Positions 25,740-33,474 of a DNA stretch of 64,000 nt are shown here, piece by piece (the first letter of the stretch is position 1; the number at the start of each line of letters is the position of its first letter). The notes below the pieces were generated by a model, which searched no databases, was not told the DNA's origin, and saw only the letters and a program-made list of their open reading frames with translations. The stretch comes from Segniliparus rugosus ATCC BAA-974 (lineage in GTDB: Bacteria; Actinomycetota; Actinomycetes; Mycobacteriales; Mycobacteriaceae), in the NCBI RefSeq assembly GCF_000185725.2, contig NZ_KI391954.1:124001-188000 (forward strand), in the 5' to 3' direction. The position numbers were made by a program, and so were the translations under genes.

Positions 25740-25781
25740 GATTTCGTATCACCGAAATTAAAGTTTTGGCGATACGAAATC
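25740..25781. promoter_or_regulatory. 11-bp inverted repeat upstream of sodA
   Basis: Perfect arms GATTTCGTATC (25740-25750) and GATACGAAATC (25771-25781) separated by 20 AT-rich nt; centre to centre is 31 bp, about three helix turns. The left arm overlaps a second small inverted repeat TTTCG-TATCAC-CGAAA. The element lies 34 nt before the sodA ATG and overlaps the expected promoter. It is probably the operator of a redox or metal regulator not encoded nearby. Confidence 0.6.
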
Positions 25782-25815
25782 AGCTCGTTTCCCGTATGGC
25801 AGAGAGGCCACCAGC

Positions 25816-26433
25816 ATGTACACCCTCCCCGACCTCGCTTACGACTACGGCTCCCTGGCCCCCGCGATCACGGGGGAAATCATGGAGCTGCACCACGCCA
25901 AGCACCACGCCGCGTACGTCAAAGGGGCCAACGAAGCCATCGAGCGTCTCGCGGAGGCGCGGGCCGCTCGACAATTTGCCGCATTGCCAGGGCTGGAGCG
26001 GGCGTTAGCGTTCCATCTATCCGGCCACGGGCTGCACACGCTGTTCTGGCAGAACCTCTCGCCGAACGGGGGAGGCCGGCCCGAGGGGGAGCTCGCGGCG
26101 GCGATCGACGAGTTCTTCGGATCGTTCGACGGGTTCCGCGCAGAGATGAGCGCGGCTTCGTCGACCGTCCAGGGGTCCGGGTGGGGCGCCTTGTCCTGGG
26201 ACGCGCTCGGCGGGCGGCTGGTCGTGCACCAGGTGCACGACCATCACAACAACACGGCCTTGCTCAGCTCCCCGCTATTGGTGTTCGACGCCTGGGAGCA
26301 CGCGTTCTACCTGCAATACCGCAATGTCAAACCCGACTACATCGAACGCCTGTGGTCGCTGGTCGACTGGGCGGACGTGGCCGAGAGGTTCGCGGCGGCG
26401 ACGAGCGGAACGGGCGCGTGGACGCTCCCGTGA
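25816..26433 (+). CDS. sodA: Superoxide dismutase (Fe/Mn)
   Basis: 205 residues from ATG 25816. Metal ligands are visible: His in MELHHAKHHAAYV near 26, His in LAFHLSGHGLHTLFW near 73, and Asp and His in VFDAWEHAFYLQYRNVKPDYIE near 157-161. The signature DAWEHAFY is the canonical Fe/Mn-SOD pattern. QGSGWGALSWD is also typical. No Sec signal is present, as in mycobacterial SodA. It is monocistronic, with its own long-palindrome promoter. Confidence 0.95.
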   Translation: MYTLPDLAYDYGSLAPAITGEIMELHHAKHHAAYVKGANEAIERLAEARAARQFAALPGLERALAFHLSGHGLHTLFWQNLSPNGGGRPEGELAAAIDEFFGSFDGFRAEMSAASSTVQGSGWGALSWDALGGRLVVHQVHDHHNNTALLSSPLLVFDAWEHAFYLQYRNVKPDYIERLWSLVDWADVAERFAAATSGTGAWTLP

Positions 26434-26764
26434 CCGGCGCGGACCGAGGCCAGTGCTGTGCGATTGGGCCGACAGGGAGCCTTGGCCCTCGGATCGACGA
26501 AGACCGTCGAGGCCGACGTGAACAAACTGCGGAAAGGCGTCCCGCTTTTGACACGAGCGGTCGTCGGCGTGGACCGCTTCGCGCGTTGGGCCTCCAGGCC
26601 GTCTGCCAACGAGTCGAAGAGCATGATCACGCTGCTCGCGACCGGCTACAGCAGCTGGCCGCCAAGCTGACGAGCCGCGCGGCGGTCAGGCCGACAGCGC
26701 GGGCGGAAAGCGCGGGGTCGCTCCGGGCGGGGGCTGGCCCCGCCGTGCCGCGCTGTCGCCAGCG
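26434..26764. other. Region without a recognisable gene
   Basis: About 330 nt between sodA and the convergent small secreted protein. A 70-codon forward ORF (26458-26670) exists but has no start context and no family I recognise. No strong hairpin was seen. Confidence 0.4.
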
Positions 26765-26971
26765 CTACTTCTTGGTCCAGCGGGCTCGGCCGTCTGTGTC
26801 TTTGGCGCAGACCAGCGCGGTGCCGTCCGAGGCGGAGGCGGATTTGCCCTCTTGGTCCTTCGTGCAGAACTTGCCGGGGCTCGGCGCGGCGGGGTCGGCG
26901 GGCGCGCTCGGGGCGTAGGAGCCGAACAGCAGCGTTGCGCCCATAGCCAGGGCGGCGGTCAGAGTTTTCAT
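26765..26971 (-). CDS. Small secreted protein with conserved Cys/Trp C-terminus
   Basis: 68 residues from ATG 26971 (a further 18 residues upstream are possible but would spoil the signal). A signal peptide MKTLTAALAMGATLLFGSYA ends near AP-AD, followed by a short mature chain with KFCTKDQEGKSA, a G-x-x-L-x-C segment ALVCAKD and a terminal RARWTKK. This C-x(n)-C-RW pattern recurs in small exported proteins of mycobacteria and relatives whose function is unknown. It stands alone between convergent sodA and the HxlR-type regulator. Confidence 0.7.
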   Translation of the reverse strand: MKTLTAALAMGATLLFGSYAPSAPADPAAPSPGKFCTKDQEGKSASASDGTALVCAKDTDGRARWTKK

Positions 26972-27145
26972 GGCACCAGCTTCCTCGAAATCGACGCGCT
27001 CCTCAGGAACGTCTGTAGCGTACATGGGCTGCGGCCGCGACGCCGGGTATTCCGACGATTCCAGGGTTTCGGCGCATGAGTTGGGGCCGAGGGCGGCGCC
27101 TTCCCGTCATTCCGCGAACTGGGAAAGCGGTCTGGGCCGCGCGTT

Positions 27146-27811
27146 CTAGCTCGCCGCCCCGAGCGGCAGCAAGCCCACGAGGGCGCTGACCGCCTCCGGG
27201 TCTCCGTCCACGACGATGTCGCGGCTCGCGAGCAGCTCGGAGAGGGCTCCGGCTCCGGAGATGATTGACGCGAGCGCTGCGATGGTCGAGGTGATGACGG
27301 CATCGGCGGGGCCGGGCTGTTTTCCGGGGAGGACTTCGGCCCGGCCGTCGTGGATGTGGAGCCTGGCGAAACTCCCCTCGATGTCGAAGTCGTACACGGT
27401 TTCGACTCCGCTGAGCTGGTCGGGATCGATGAGCTGCGCGATCATGGCCAGGCCCCATTCCGCCCGGTAGGCTTCGCGGTCGCCAGGGCCGCCGTCGAGC
27501 AGGTTCCTCATGCCCCACAGGGCGAGGGGGGCCATGGCCCGCGCGAGGGCCCAGCCGGATTCCGTGAGCTCGTACACGACGGAGGCGGCGGGGGGAGGGA
27601 GCTGGGAGCGGACGACCAGGCCATCTGCTTCGAGCTGTTTGACCCGCGAGGCCAACAGGCTGCTGCCGACCCCTTCGAGCGAGGTGGCGAGGTCTGTGTA
27701 CCGCTTCGGGCCCGAGGCCAGCTCTCGGACGATGAGCAGCGTCCACCTTTCTCCGATGAGGTCCAGGGCGCGGGCGAGGCCGCAAAACTGCTCGTAACTG
27801 CGTCGGCTCAT
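27146..27811 (-). CDS. HxlR-family winged-helix regulator with SCP2-like C-terminal domain
   Basis: 221 residues from ATG 27811. The winged helix at residues 1-110 has the HxlR hallmark CGLARALDLIGERWTLLIVRELASGPKRYTDL near 10-42, then LEADGLVVR and YELTESGWAL. Residues 125-221 form an SCP2/sterol-carrier-like sensor domain (YDFDIEGSFARLHIHDGRAEVLPG), a combination known in actinobacteria. It is divergently transcribed from the enoyl-CoA hydratase operon at 27901; two direct repeats in the shared promoter are its likely binding sites. A lipid or acyl ligand is inferred from the SCP2 fold and the genes controlled. Confidence 0.82.
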   Translation of the reverse strand: MSRRSYEQFCGLARALDLIGERWTLLIVRELASGPKRYTDLATSLEGVGSSLLASRVKQLEADGLVVRSQLPPPAASVVYELTESGWALARAMAPLALWGMRNLLDGGPGDREAYRAEWGLAMIAQLIDPDQLSGVETVYDFDIEGSFARLHIHDGRAEVLPGKQPGPADAVITSTIAALASIISGAGALSELLASRDIVVDGDPEAVSALVGLLPLGAAS

Positions 27812-27849
27812 CCCGCCAGTGTAACAGCGAGGGGATGTTCCAAAACTAG

Positions 27850-27886
27850 TTACTTCAAATATTTATTGACTTACTTCAAAAATTTA
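27850..27886 (+). promoter_or_regulatory. Two 16-nt direct repeats, putative HxlR-family operator
   Basis: TTACTTCAAATATTTA (27850-27865) and TTACTTCAAAAATTTA (27871-27886) differ at one base and are 21 bp apart, two helix turns. They cover the divergent promoter between the HxlR-type gene and the hydratase operon. The regulator next door is the obvious ligand. Confidence 0.65.
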
Positions 27887-27900
27887 TGTAATGTCGCGGC
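27866..27900 (+). promoter_or_regulatory. Predicted leaderless promoter of the hydratase operon
   Basis: TTGACT (27866-27871) and TAATGT (27889-27894) are 17 nt apart. The expected transcription start is about 27901, the A of the ATG, giving a leaderless mRNA. There is no Shine-Dalgarno sequence before that ATG. The -35 overlaps the spacer between the two operator repeats. Confidence 0.5.
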
Positions 27901-29280
27901 ATGGACCATTTGGCCTTCTCCTCCCAGCGGATCGCCACCGAGCGCGTCGGGCGCGTGCTCGTCGTGCGCTTCGGCAATCCGCCCTATCATTTGTTCGACG
28001 AGCGGACGAATATCGAGTTCGCCGAGCTGATGCGGCGGTTGTCGCGCGACCGTTCGGTCGGCGCGGTCGTGCTGACCGGCCAGGCCGACACGCTCACCCA
28101 TCTGGACGTGCGGGATGTGCTCGAAGCCGTTCGCCTCCTGCCCCCGCTCGGGTACCGCAGCGCTCGCGCGGTCGCCGCCGCGGCCTCCCTCGCCAGCGGC
28201 TTCCGTCCTGTGGATCGCCTCCTGAGGGGCACCCCGCTGCGCGGCGCTATGTTGCTTCCCAGGGTGTACGGCGCGTTGCGCCGGATCACCGAGATGGACA
28301 AGCCGGTCATCGCGGCCCTCAACGGCACTGCGGTGGCGCTGGGCTGCGTGATCGCTTTGGCGTGCGACACGCGGGTCGCCGCAGACGGCGACTACGCGAT
28401 CGGTCTGCCCGAAAGCGTCGCGGGGATTCTTGCGGGCGGCGGCGGGACGCAGCAATTGATTCGGACCGTGGGCAGGGCGAAAGCGTTGGAGATGCTCTTG
28501 ACCGGACGGCTGATGACGCCGCGCGAGGCGTTGGCGGCCGGACTGGTGGACCGGGTCGTCCCGCCGGAGGAGTTGGAGCGGACAGCTTTGGCGGTCGCCG
28601 CCGAGCTGGCCTCCCGGTCCCCGGTCGTGGTCCGCGAGCTGAAGCGATTGGCCCGCCACACCCAGCACAAGCCCGCTGGAGCCGCCATGCGAATGGAAGC
28701 GGCGGGTTTCATCGCCGCTGTCACGCAACCGGGGACTCGCGTCGCGCTCGCGGCGATGGACTCCGCGCTGCGAGCAGCGGGCGCGCCGCCGGGGCGAGCG
28801 CGGAAGCCGCGTGGCGGGCGCACCGGGGAGGACATCATGCGTGAGAAGACCTGGAAGCTCTTGCTCCTCTTGCTCGCGGCGCAGTTCCTACTGCAAGGAG
28901 CGTGGGCGGCGTTCGACGCGGACGGGTTCAGCCGGACCGTCGCCGACTACGGGGCGACGAACGAGCACTTGGTGCACGACTACGCCGCCGCGTCGACAAC
29001 GTTCGGAGCGGCGCTCGTGAGAGCGGTGTTCCAAACCAGGTGGCGGACTCCGGCATTGGCCACGTCGGCGATCTGGAGCGCTCTGCACGGACTCTCCCAC
29101 ATCATCGACATCGCGAAACCGCGCCACGCGCTCACCGGACCGCTCGAAGCGATCCTGCTCGTGCTCTCCACGGCGGTGTTCGCGGCGCTCGTCGCCGCCA
29201 GCGCGCGGCAAGACCGCGCCGACGGCGCGAAGGCTCACGGCAGGACAGCCGCGCACCAGGCAAAGAGAAAGGAAATCTGA
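27901..29280 (+). CDS. Enoyl-CoA hydratase fused to a four-TM membrane domain
   Basis: 459 residues. Residues 1-300 are a crotonase-fold enoyl-CoA hydratase/isomerase: VLTGQADTLTHLDV near 57, ALNGTAVALGCVIALACDTRVAA near 139, LPESVAGILAGGGGTQQL near 169, and AGLVDRVVPPEELE. Residues 313-440 are a hydrophobic domain with about four TM segments and a motif NEHLVHDYAAAS resembling DUF4345-like membrane proteins. ATG 28837 at the junction has GGGGAGG nearby and could start the membrane domain alone, yet no stop separates the parts. The usual crotonase Gly of the first oxyanion loop is replaced (GQADTLTH), so catalysis may be altered. First gene of an operon with a SnoaL-like protein and an amine oxidase. 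Confidence 0.75.
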   Translation: MDHLAFSSQRIATERVGRVLVVRFGNPPYHLFDERTNIEFAELMRRLSRDRSVGAVVLTGQADTLTHLDVRDVLEAVRLLPPLGYRSARAVAAAASLASGFRPVDRLLRGTPLRGAMLLPRVYGALRRITEMDKPVIAALNGTAVALGCVIALACDTRVAADGDYAIGLPESVAGILAGGGGTQQLIRTVGRAKALEMLLTGRLMTPREALAAGLVDRVVPPEELERTALAVAAELASRSPVVVRELKRLARHTQHKPAGAAMRMEAAGFIAAVTQPGTRVALAAMDSALRAAGAPPGRARKPRGGRTGEDIMREKTWKLLLLLLAAQFLLQGAWAAFDADGFSRTVADYGATNEHLVHDYAAASTTFGAALVRAVFQTRWRTPALATSAIWSALHGLSHIIDIAKPRHALTGPLEAILLVLSTAVFAALVAASARQDRADGAKAHGRTAAHQAKRKEI

Positions 29281-29282
29281 CG

Positions 29283-29795
29283 ATGGAGCACGACGCGCGC
29301 CGACCGGATCCGCCGCGCCTCTCCTCGGACCCGAGAGGGTTCGTCGCCGAGGCGGAGCGCATGACCAACGCCCGCGACATCGCGGCCATCAGGCCGATCT
29401 TCGGGCCGGAGGCGACATGGACCTCGGTGATCGACGGGATCGTCATGACAGCTGCTGGCCACGACGAGATCCTGCGGAAGTGGGAGGTCATGTGCAGATT
29501 CATGGACCTCAGAGAGATGTTCGTGCGCAAAACGCTCGTCGCGAGCGGGGCTGACGTCGTCGTCAACGAATGGACCGGCGTCGTCGCGGGCAGGCCGAAC
29601 GCGCGAGGGGTCGAGGTTTGGCACTTCGACGCTTCGGGGCGCGTCGACAGGCAACAGCTCTACGGCTACCTCAACACCGGCCCGGAGACGGGCGTCGCCC
29701 GCAACGCCCGCATGTTCGCGACCTCCCCGATCACGGCGGCGGCGTTCGCGTTCGCCCGGCTCTCCGTCAAATTCAATGGAAAGGGAAACTCATGA
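29283..29795 (+). CDS. SnoaL/NTF2-like protein
   Basis: 170 residues from ATG 29283, with AAAGGAAA upstream, two nt after the previous stop. NTF2-fold features: FVAEAERMTNARDIAAIRPIFGPEATWTSVIDG near 20-55, then WEVMCRFMDLREMFVRKTLVASGADVVVNEWTGVV and the strand HFDASGRVDRQQLYGYLN. The fold serves as a small-molecule isomerase, hydratase or cyclase; the substrate is unknown. Its stop overlaps the amine-oxidase start (ATGA). Confidence 0.78.
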   Translation: MEHDARRPDPPRLSSDPRGFVAEAERMTNARDIAAIRPIFGPEATWTSVIDGIVMTAAGHDEILRKWEVMCRFMDLREMFVRKTLVASGADVVVNEWTGVVAGRPNARGVEVWHFDASGRVDRQQLYGYLNTGPETGVARNARMFATSPITAAAFAFARLSVKFNGKGNS

Positions 29796-31195
29796 AAACC
29801 ACGCACACCGAAGCCGTCGTGATCGGAGCCGGGCTGTCCGGCCTCGCCTCGGCCCGCGAACTGCGCCGCTCGGGGATCGAGGTGGCGCTGCTCGAAGCCA
29901 GGGACAGGGTGGGCGGACGCACGCTCAACCACCCGATCGGCGACGGCAAGGCCGTCGAGCTCGGCGGCCAATGGATCGGCCCTGGCCAGGACGAGATCGC
30001 GGCCCTCGCGGACGAGCTGGGCATACCGACGTTCCCCACGCACGACGCCGGCAAGAAACTGTTCGAGCACAGCGGCCATGTCGTCGCGTACAACGGCACC
30101 GTGCCGAAAGCCGGGCCCATCGGGACCGCCGAGTTCGGGATCGCGGTGCTCAGACTCGAGCGCATGGCGAAACGTGTGCCTCCCCGCGCCCCGTGGGAAG
30201 CGCCCCGCGCCAAAGCATGGGACAGGGAGACATTCGCCTCGTGGATACGCCGGAACGCTCGCTCCCGCTTCGCCAGAGAAGCCCTGACGCTCTGGAGCGA
30301 AAGCGTCCTCGCCGTCGATCCGGCGGACATCTCGCTGCTCCACGTCCTCGCCCACGCGAGCGCCCACCGAGGAGTGATCGCCTTGTGCTCCACGACCGGG
30401 GGCGCCCAGGAGCGCCGCGTCGTCGGCGGCTCCCAACGCATCGCGCTCGCCCTCGCCGAAGAACTCGCCGAATGCCTTCGGCTGCGGCAGCCCGTGCGCC
30501 GGATCGAGCACGGCGACTTCGTGCGGGTGCACACCGACCACGCCGTTTTCGAGGCGAAGCACGTCATCGTCGCCATGAGCCCGACCATGGCCGGACGGCT
30601 CTGCTACGACCCCCCGCTCCCGCCGGAACGGGACCAGCTCGCGCAGCACATGCCGATGGGGTCGATCGTGAAATGCGTCGCCGTGTACGACGAGCCCTTC
30701 TGGCGGAAGTCCGGGCGCTCTGGGCAGGCGCTCAGCGACCGGGGGCCGGTGAAGTTCGCGTTCGACAACTCTCCGCCCGACGGCAACCCCGGCGTGCTCC
30801 TCGGCTTCGTCGCGGGCGCGCACGCGCGCAGCTTCAGCCAGCTGGCTCCCGAAGTCCGCAAACAGCGGGCACTCGACTGCTTCACGCGCTGGTTCGGCCC
30901 CGAGGCGGACCAGCCTCGCGACTACGTCGAGAAGGCATGGGCGCAAGACGAGTGGGCTCGCGGAGGCTACTTCGGCTACATGCCTCCAGGCGTGTGGACA
31001 ACGCTGGGCCCCGCCCTCGGCAGACCCGTCGGACGGTTGCATTGGGCGGGCTCGGAAACCTCGGGAGTGTGCATGGGATCTATGGACGGGGCCATCCGGG
31101 CCGGAAAGCGAGCGGCGGCCGAAGTCGTCGACGATATCTGCGCAGGACCGCGGCCGATGTGTCTGAACGGCGCGACCAGCGAACTTCTCGGCTGA
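29792..31195 (+). CDS. FAD-dependent amine oxidase / phytoene-desaturase-like oxidoreductase
   Basis: 467 residues from ATG 29792. N-terminal Rossmann motif VIGAGLSGLASARELRRSG, then LLEARDRVGGRTLN and ELGGQWIGPGQDEI near 35-65, the flavin monoamine oxidase pattern. The C-terminal FAD-contact segment HWAGSETSGVCMGSMDGAIRAG is near 415-437. A Lys in the active-site region KFAFDNSPPDGNPG is compatible with oxidases. In this operon it may oxidise an amine or lipid handled by the hydratase and SnoaL-like proteins, under the HxlR-type regulator. Substrate unknown. Confidence 0.85.
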   Translation: MKTTHTEAVVIGAGLSGLASARELRRSGIEVALLEARDRVGGRTLNHPIGDGKAVELGGQWIGPGQDEIAALADELGIPTFPTHDAGKKLFEHSGHVVAYNGTVPKAGPIGTAEFGIAVLRLERMAKRVPPRAPWEAPRAKAWDRETFASWIRRNARSRFAREALTLWSESVLAVDPADISLLHVLAHASAHRGVIALCSTTGGAQERRVVGGSQRIALALAEELAECLRLRQPVRRIEHGDFVRVHTDHAVFEAKHVIVAMSPTMAGRLCYDPPLPPERDQLAQHMPMGSIVKCVAVYDEPFWRKSGRSGQALSDRGPVKFAFDNSPPDGNPGVLLGFVAGAHARSFSQLAPEVRKQRALDCFTRWFGPEADQPRDYVEKAWAQDEWARGGYFGYMPPGVWTTLGPALGRPVGRLHWAGSETSGVCMGSMDGAIRAGKRAAAEVVDDICAGPRPMCLNGATSELLG

Positions 31196-31851
31196 TTTCG
31201 GTTGCCGCCCGTGCAGGCGAAGCCCGCAGAGGGCGCCTCATCGGCGGCGACGCGGACCCGGCGGACCGCAGATTGAGCGCCGGCTGTGGATCATGATGGC
31301 GAAACCGGCGATGGCTCCGGCCCCGATAGTGAAGAACACGAGCGCCTGTAGCTCGGCCAAGGCGCCGTTGAGCCGTCCCGGTTTCCCGGACGAGGTCGGC
31401 GTCTCCGATCATGCACGCTGGCGGCGAGAGCGCGGGGGCAGGTCAATTCGCGACCAAGGAGCCGAAGCGAACACGCGGAGAGCGTGGGCACGGATCGATT
31501 CCACAAGCTATCGCGGATTCTCAAGACGGCCGACCGCGCCAATAGGGCACAGGCGGTTCGAGCGGAACTCCACGATGCTATGCCGCCGACTACGGGCGCG
31601 TTGATTGCGCTGCTCACAGATCTGATTCCGCAGGTTCCGGTACGGCCAGAGGGACATTGCAACCGCAGAGATATGGCCGACCGCCGCCTGAGCCTTCTCC
31701 GCGACCGAAAGGGCACCGGATCTCACGCCATCGGGAGCGTGCCTGAAATGAGTTAGCAAATGCTTTGTGCTCCACGTTTGCTCCACGAAACGCGGTTCTT
31801 AGCAGACGGGCATGGCGAGTGCCATCTATAAATAGCCCCTGATCAGGGCTT
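31196..31851. other. 656-nt region without an intact gene, next to tRNA-Ser
   Basis: No gene I trust. On the minus strand a short hydrophobic fragment (LAELQALVFFTIGAGAIAGF near 31300-31400) and an ORF at 31508-31786 beginning MEQTWSTKHLLTHF look like decayed remnants. A direct repeat GCTCCACG occurs at 31769 and 31780. The position immediately 3' of a tRNA gene is typical for an old integrative-element scar, but no integrase is recognisable. Confidence 0.4.
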
Positions 31852-31941
31852 TGGCGGAGACGGAGGGATTTGAACCCTCGGCCCGGTTGCCCGGGCAACA
31901 CATTAGCAGTGTGTCCCATTCGGCCGCTCTGGCACGTCTCC
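31852..31941 (-). tRNA. tRNA-Ser(GCU), CCA encoded
   Basis: The minus-strand 90-nt sequence folds as a class II tRNA: acceptor GGAGACG / CGTCTCC, anticodon stem ACACA/TGTGT with loop CTGCTAA (anticodon GCU, reading AGC/AGU), long variable arm GCCCGG-GCAA-CCGGGC, T-arm GAGGG-TTCAAAT-CCCTC, discriminator G and an encoded CCA at 31852-31854. Confidence 0.97.
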
Positions 31942-32138
31942 ATCGCTCTAGCGACTGGGGAGTCTACCTGGTTCCGGGACGCCCTGTCCATTCCGATCCC
32001 GGCTCGCACGTGTTTTCGCGGTCCTCGATCATTGGGCCGACCGGGATTGGGTACAGTGAACGCCACCGCAGGAGACCTCCAGCCGCGAAACCGGGCTGGT
32101 CGACAAGCCGTCGACAGCGGGGAGGAAAGGAGACGACC

Positions 32139-32216
32139 GTGGTGCTGAGCATGGCAAAGCTGTCGGCCTGGTCCTGCTCTTCCGCCTGTTCCGGCGCAGG
32201 GGCCGGGGCGCGGTGA
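32139..32216 (+). CDS. Possible 25-residue leader peptide of tgt
   Basis: GTG 32139, with a strong ribosome site GGAGGAAAGGAG at 32121-32132, opens a 25-codon ORF with a Ser/Cys-rich product (WSCSSACSG). Its TGA overlaps the GTG of the transglycosylase gene (GTGA at 32213-32216). The good ribosome site belongs to this ORF, and tgt has none of its own, so tgt translation probably depends on it. Confidence 0.45.
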   Translation: MVLSMAKLSAWSCSSACSGAGAGAR

Positions 32217-33448
32217 GGCTGAGCTTCAGCCTGGCGCGGCGGCTGTCCGGCTCCCAAGGCCGCGCGGGGGTGATCCACACGCCGCACGGCGAGATCGAGA
32301 CTCCCGCGTTCATCCCGGTGGGCACGGCGGCTGCGGTGAAGACGGTGCTTCCCGGCCTCGTGTCGGGGCTGGGGGCGCAGGCGGTGCTCTCCAACGCCTA
32401 CCACCTCTATCTGCGCCCTGGTCCGCAGTTGATGGCGGAGGCGGGCGGCCTCGGCGCGTTCATGGGCTGGCCGGGGCCGACGTACACCGACTCGGGCGGT
32501 TTCCAAGTCCTCTCGCTCGGCGCGGGCCACCGCAAGATCCTGGCGATGGACACGTCGGGGCTGGGCGCGGAGCAGGTGATCGCGAAGCCCGAGGCGCGGC
32601 TGGCGAAGGTGGACGAGGACGGGGTGACGTTCAAGTCCCATATCGACGGTTCGAAGCACCGGTTCACCCCGGAGGTGTCGATCTCGGTCCAGCGCGACAT
32701 CGGGGCGGACATCATGTTCGCCTTCGACGAGTTGACGACTCTGCTGCACAGCGAGGATTACCAGCGCGCTTCGGTGGAGCGCACGTTGCGCTGGGCGCGG
32801 CGCTGCCTCGCCGAGCACAACCGGGGCGGCGGGCTGGCGACGGCCACCGGCGCGCCGCAGTCGTTGTGGGCGGTGGTGCAGGGGGCGCAGTACGAGTACC
32901 TGCGCAGGCGTTGCGCGAAGGAGCTTGTGGCGATGAGCGAGGCGGACGAGGCCGAGGGCGGGGTCGGGTTCGGCGGCTTCGGCATCGGCGGGGCCATCGC
33001 GAAAGAGCGCCTCGGTGAGATCATCGGCTGGGTCTCGGGCGAGCTGCCCGAGCGCAAACCCCGGCATGTGTTGGGCGTGGGGGAGCCGGACGACCTGTTC
33101 GCCGCAGTCGAATCGGGCGGGGACACTTTCGACTGCGTCTCGCCGACGCGCCTGGCCCGCAACGGCGTGGTGTTCAGCTGGGATGGGCGCTACCATGTCA
33201 CGAACGCCCGGTTCCGGCGCGATTTCCGCCCGCTGGACGAGGGGCTGTCGAATTTGTCCGCCGGGTTCACCCGCGCCTACATCCACCATTTGTTCAAGAT
33301 CCGCGAGCCGCTCGCGGGCACGCTGGTGAGCGTGCACAACATGAGCTTCTTGGTGACGCTTATGGCGAGGATGCGGGCCGCGATTCTCGAGGACCGCTAC
33401 GAGGAGTACAAGGCGGAGACGCTCGGCCGGTACTACGCGAAGCGCTGA
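32213..33448 (+). CDS. tgt: tRNA-guanine transglycosylase homologue lacking the zinc-site cysteines
   Basis: 411 residues. TIM-barrel TGT signatures: TYTDSGGFQVLSLG near 90 (catalytic Asp), QRDIGADIMFAFDELTT near 163, GGFGIGGAIAKE near 246, HVLGVGEPDDLFAAVESGGDTFDCVSPTRLARNG near 284-318 (nucleophilic Asp in FDCV). The C-terminal segment where the family has C-x-C-x-x-C before SRAYLHHL reads DEGLSNLSAGFTRAYIHHLF, with no cysteine, so the structural zinc site is missing except for the His. No queuosine genes are nearby and M. tuberculosis lacks tgt. It may use another metal-free fold, a different base or a different RNA. Confidence 0.82.
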   Translation: MRLSFSLARRLSGSQGRAGVIHTPHGEIETPAFIPVGTAAAVKTVLPGLVSGLGAQAVLSNAYHLYLRPGPQLMAEAGGLGAFMGWPGPTYTDSGGFQVLSLGAGHRKILAMDTSGLGAEQVIAKPEARLAKVDEDGVTFKSHIDGSKHRFTPEVSISVQRDIGADIMFAFDELTTLLHSEDYQRASVERTLRWARRCLAEHNRGGGLATATGAPQSLWAVVQGAQYEYLRRRCAKELVAMSEADEAEGGVGFGGFGIGGAIAKERLGEIIGWVSGELPERKPRHVLGVGEPDDLFAAVESGGDTFDCVSPTRLARNGVVFSWDGRYHVTNARFRRDFRPLDEGLSNLSAGFTRAYIHHLFKIREPLAGTLVSVHNMSFLVTLMARMRAAILEDRYEEYKAETLGRYYAKR

Positions 33449-33474
33449 GCGCGCGGCTGCTCGGAGCCCGGAGG

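Noticed and set aside
26458-26670. 70-codon ORF after sodA
   Set aside because: No family, no start context and overlapping open frames; probably noncoding.
31484-31756. 90-codon plus-strand ORF before tRNA-Ser
   Set aside because: No domain, and the opposite strand carries fragments just as plausible.
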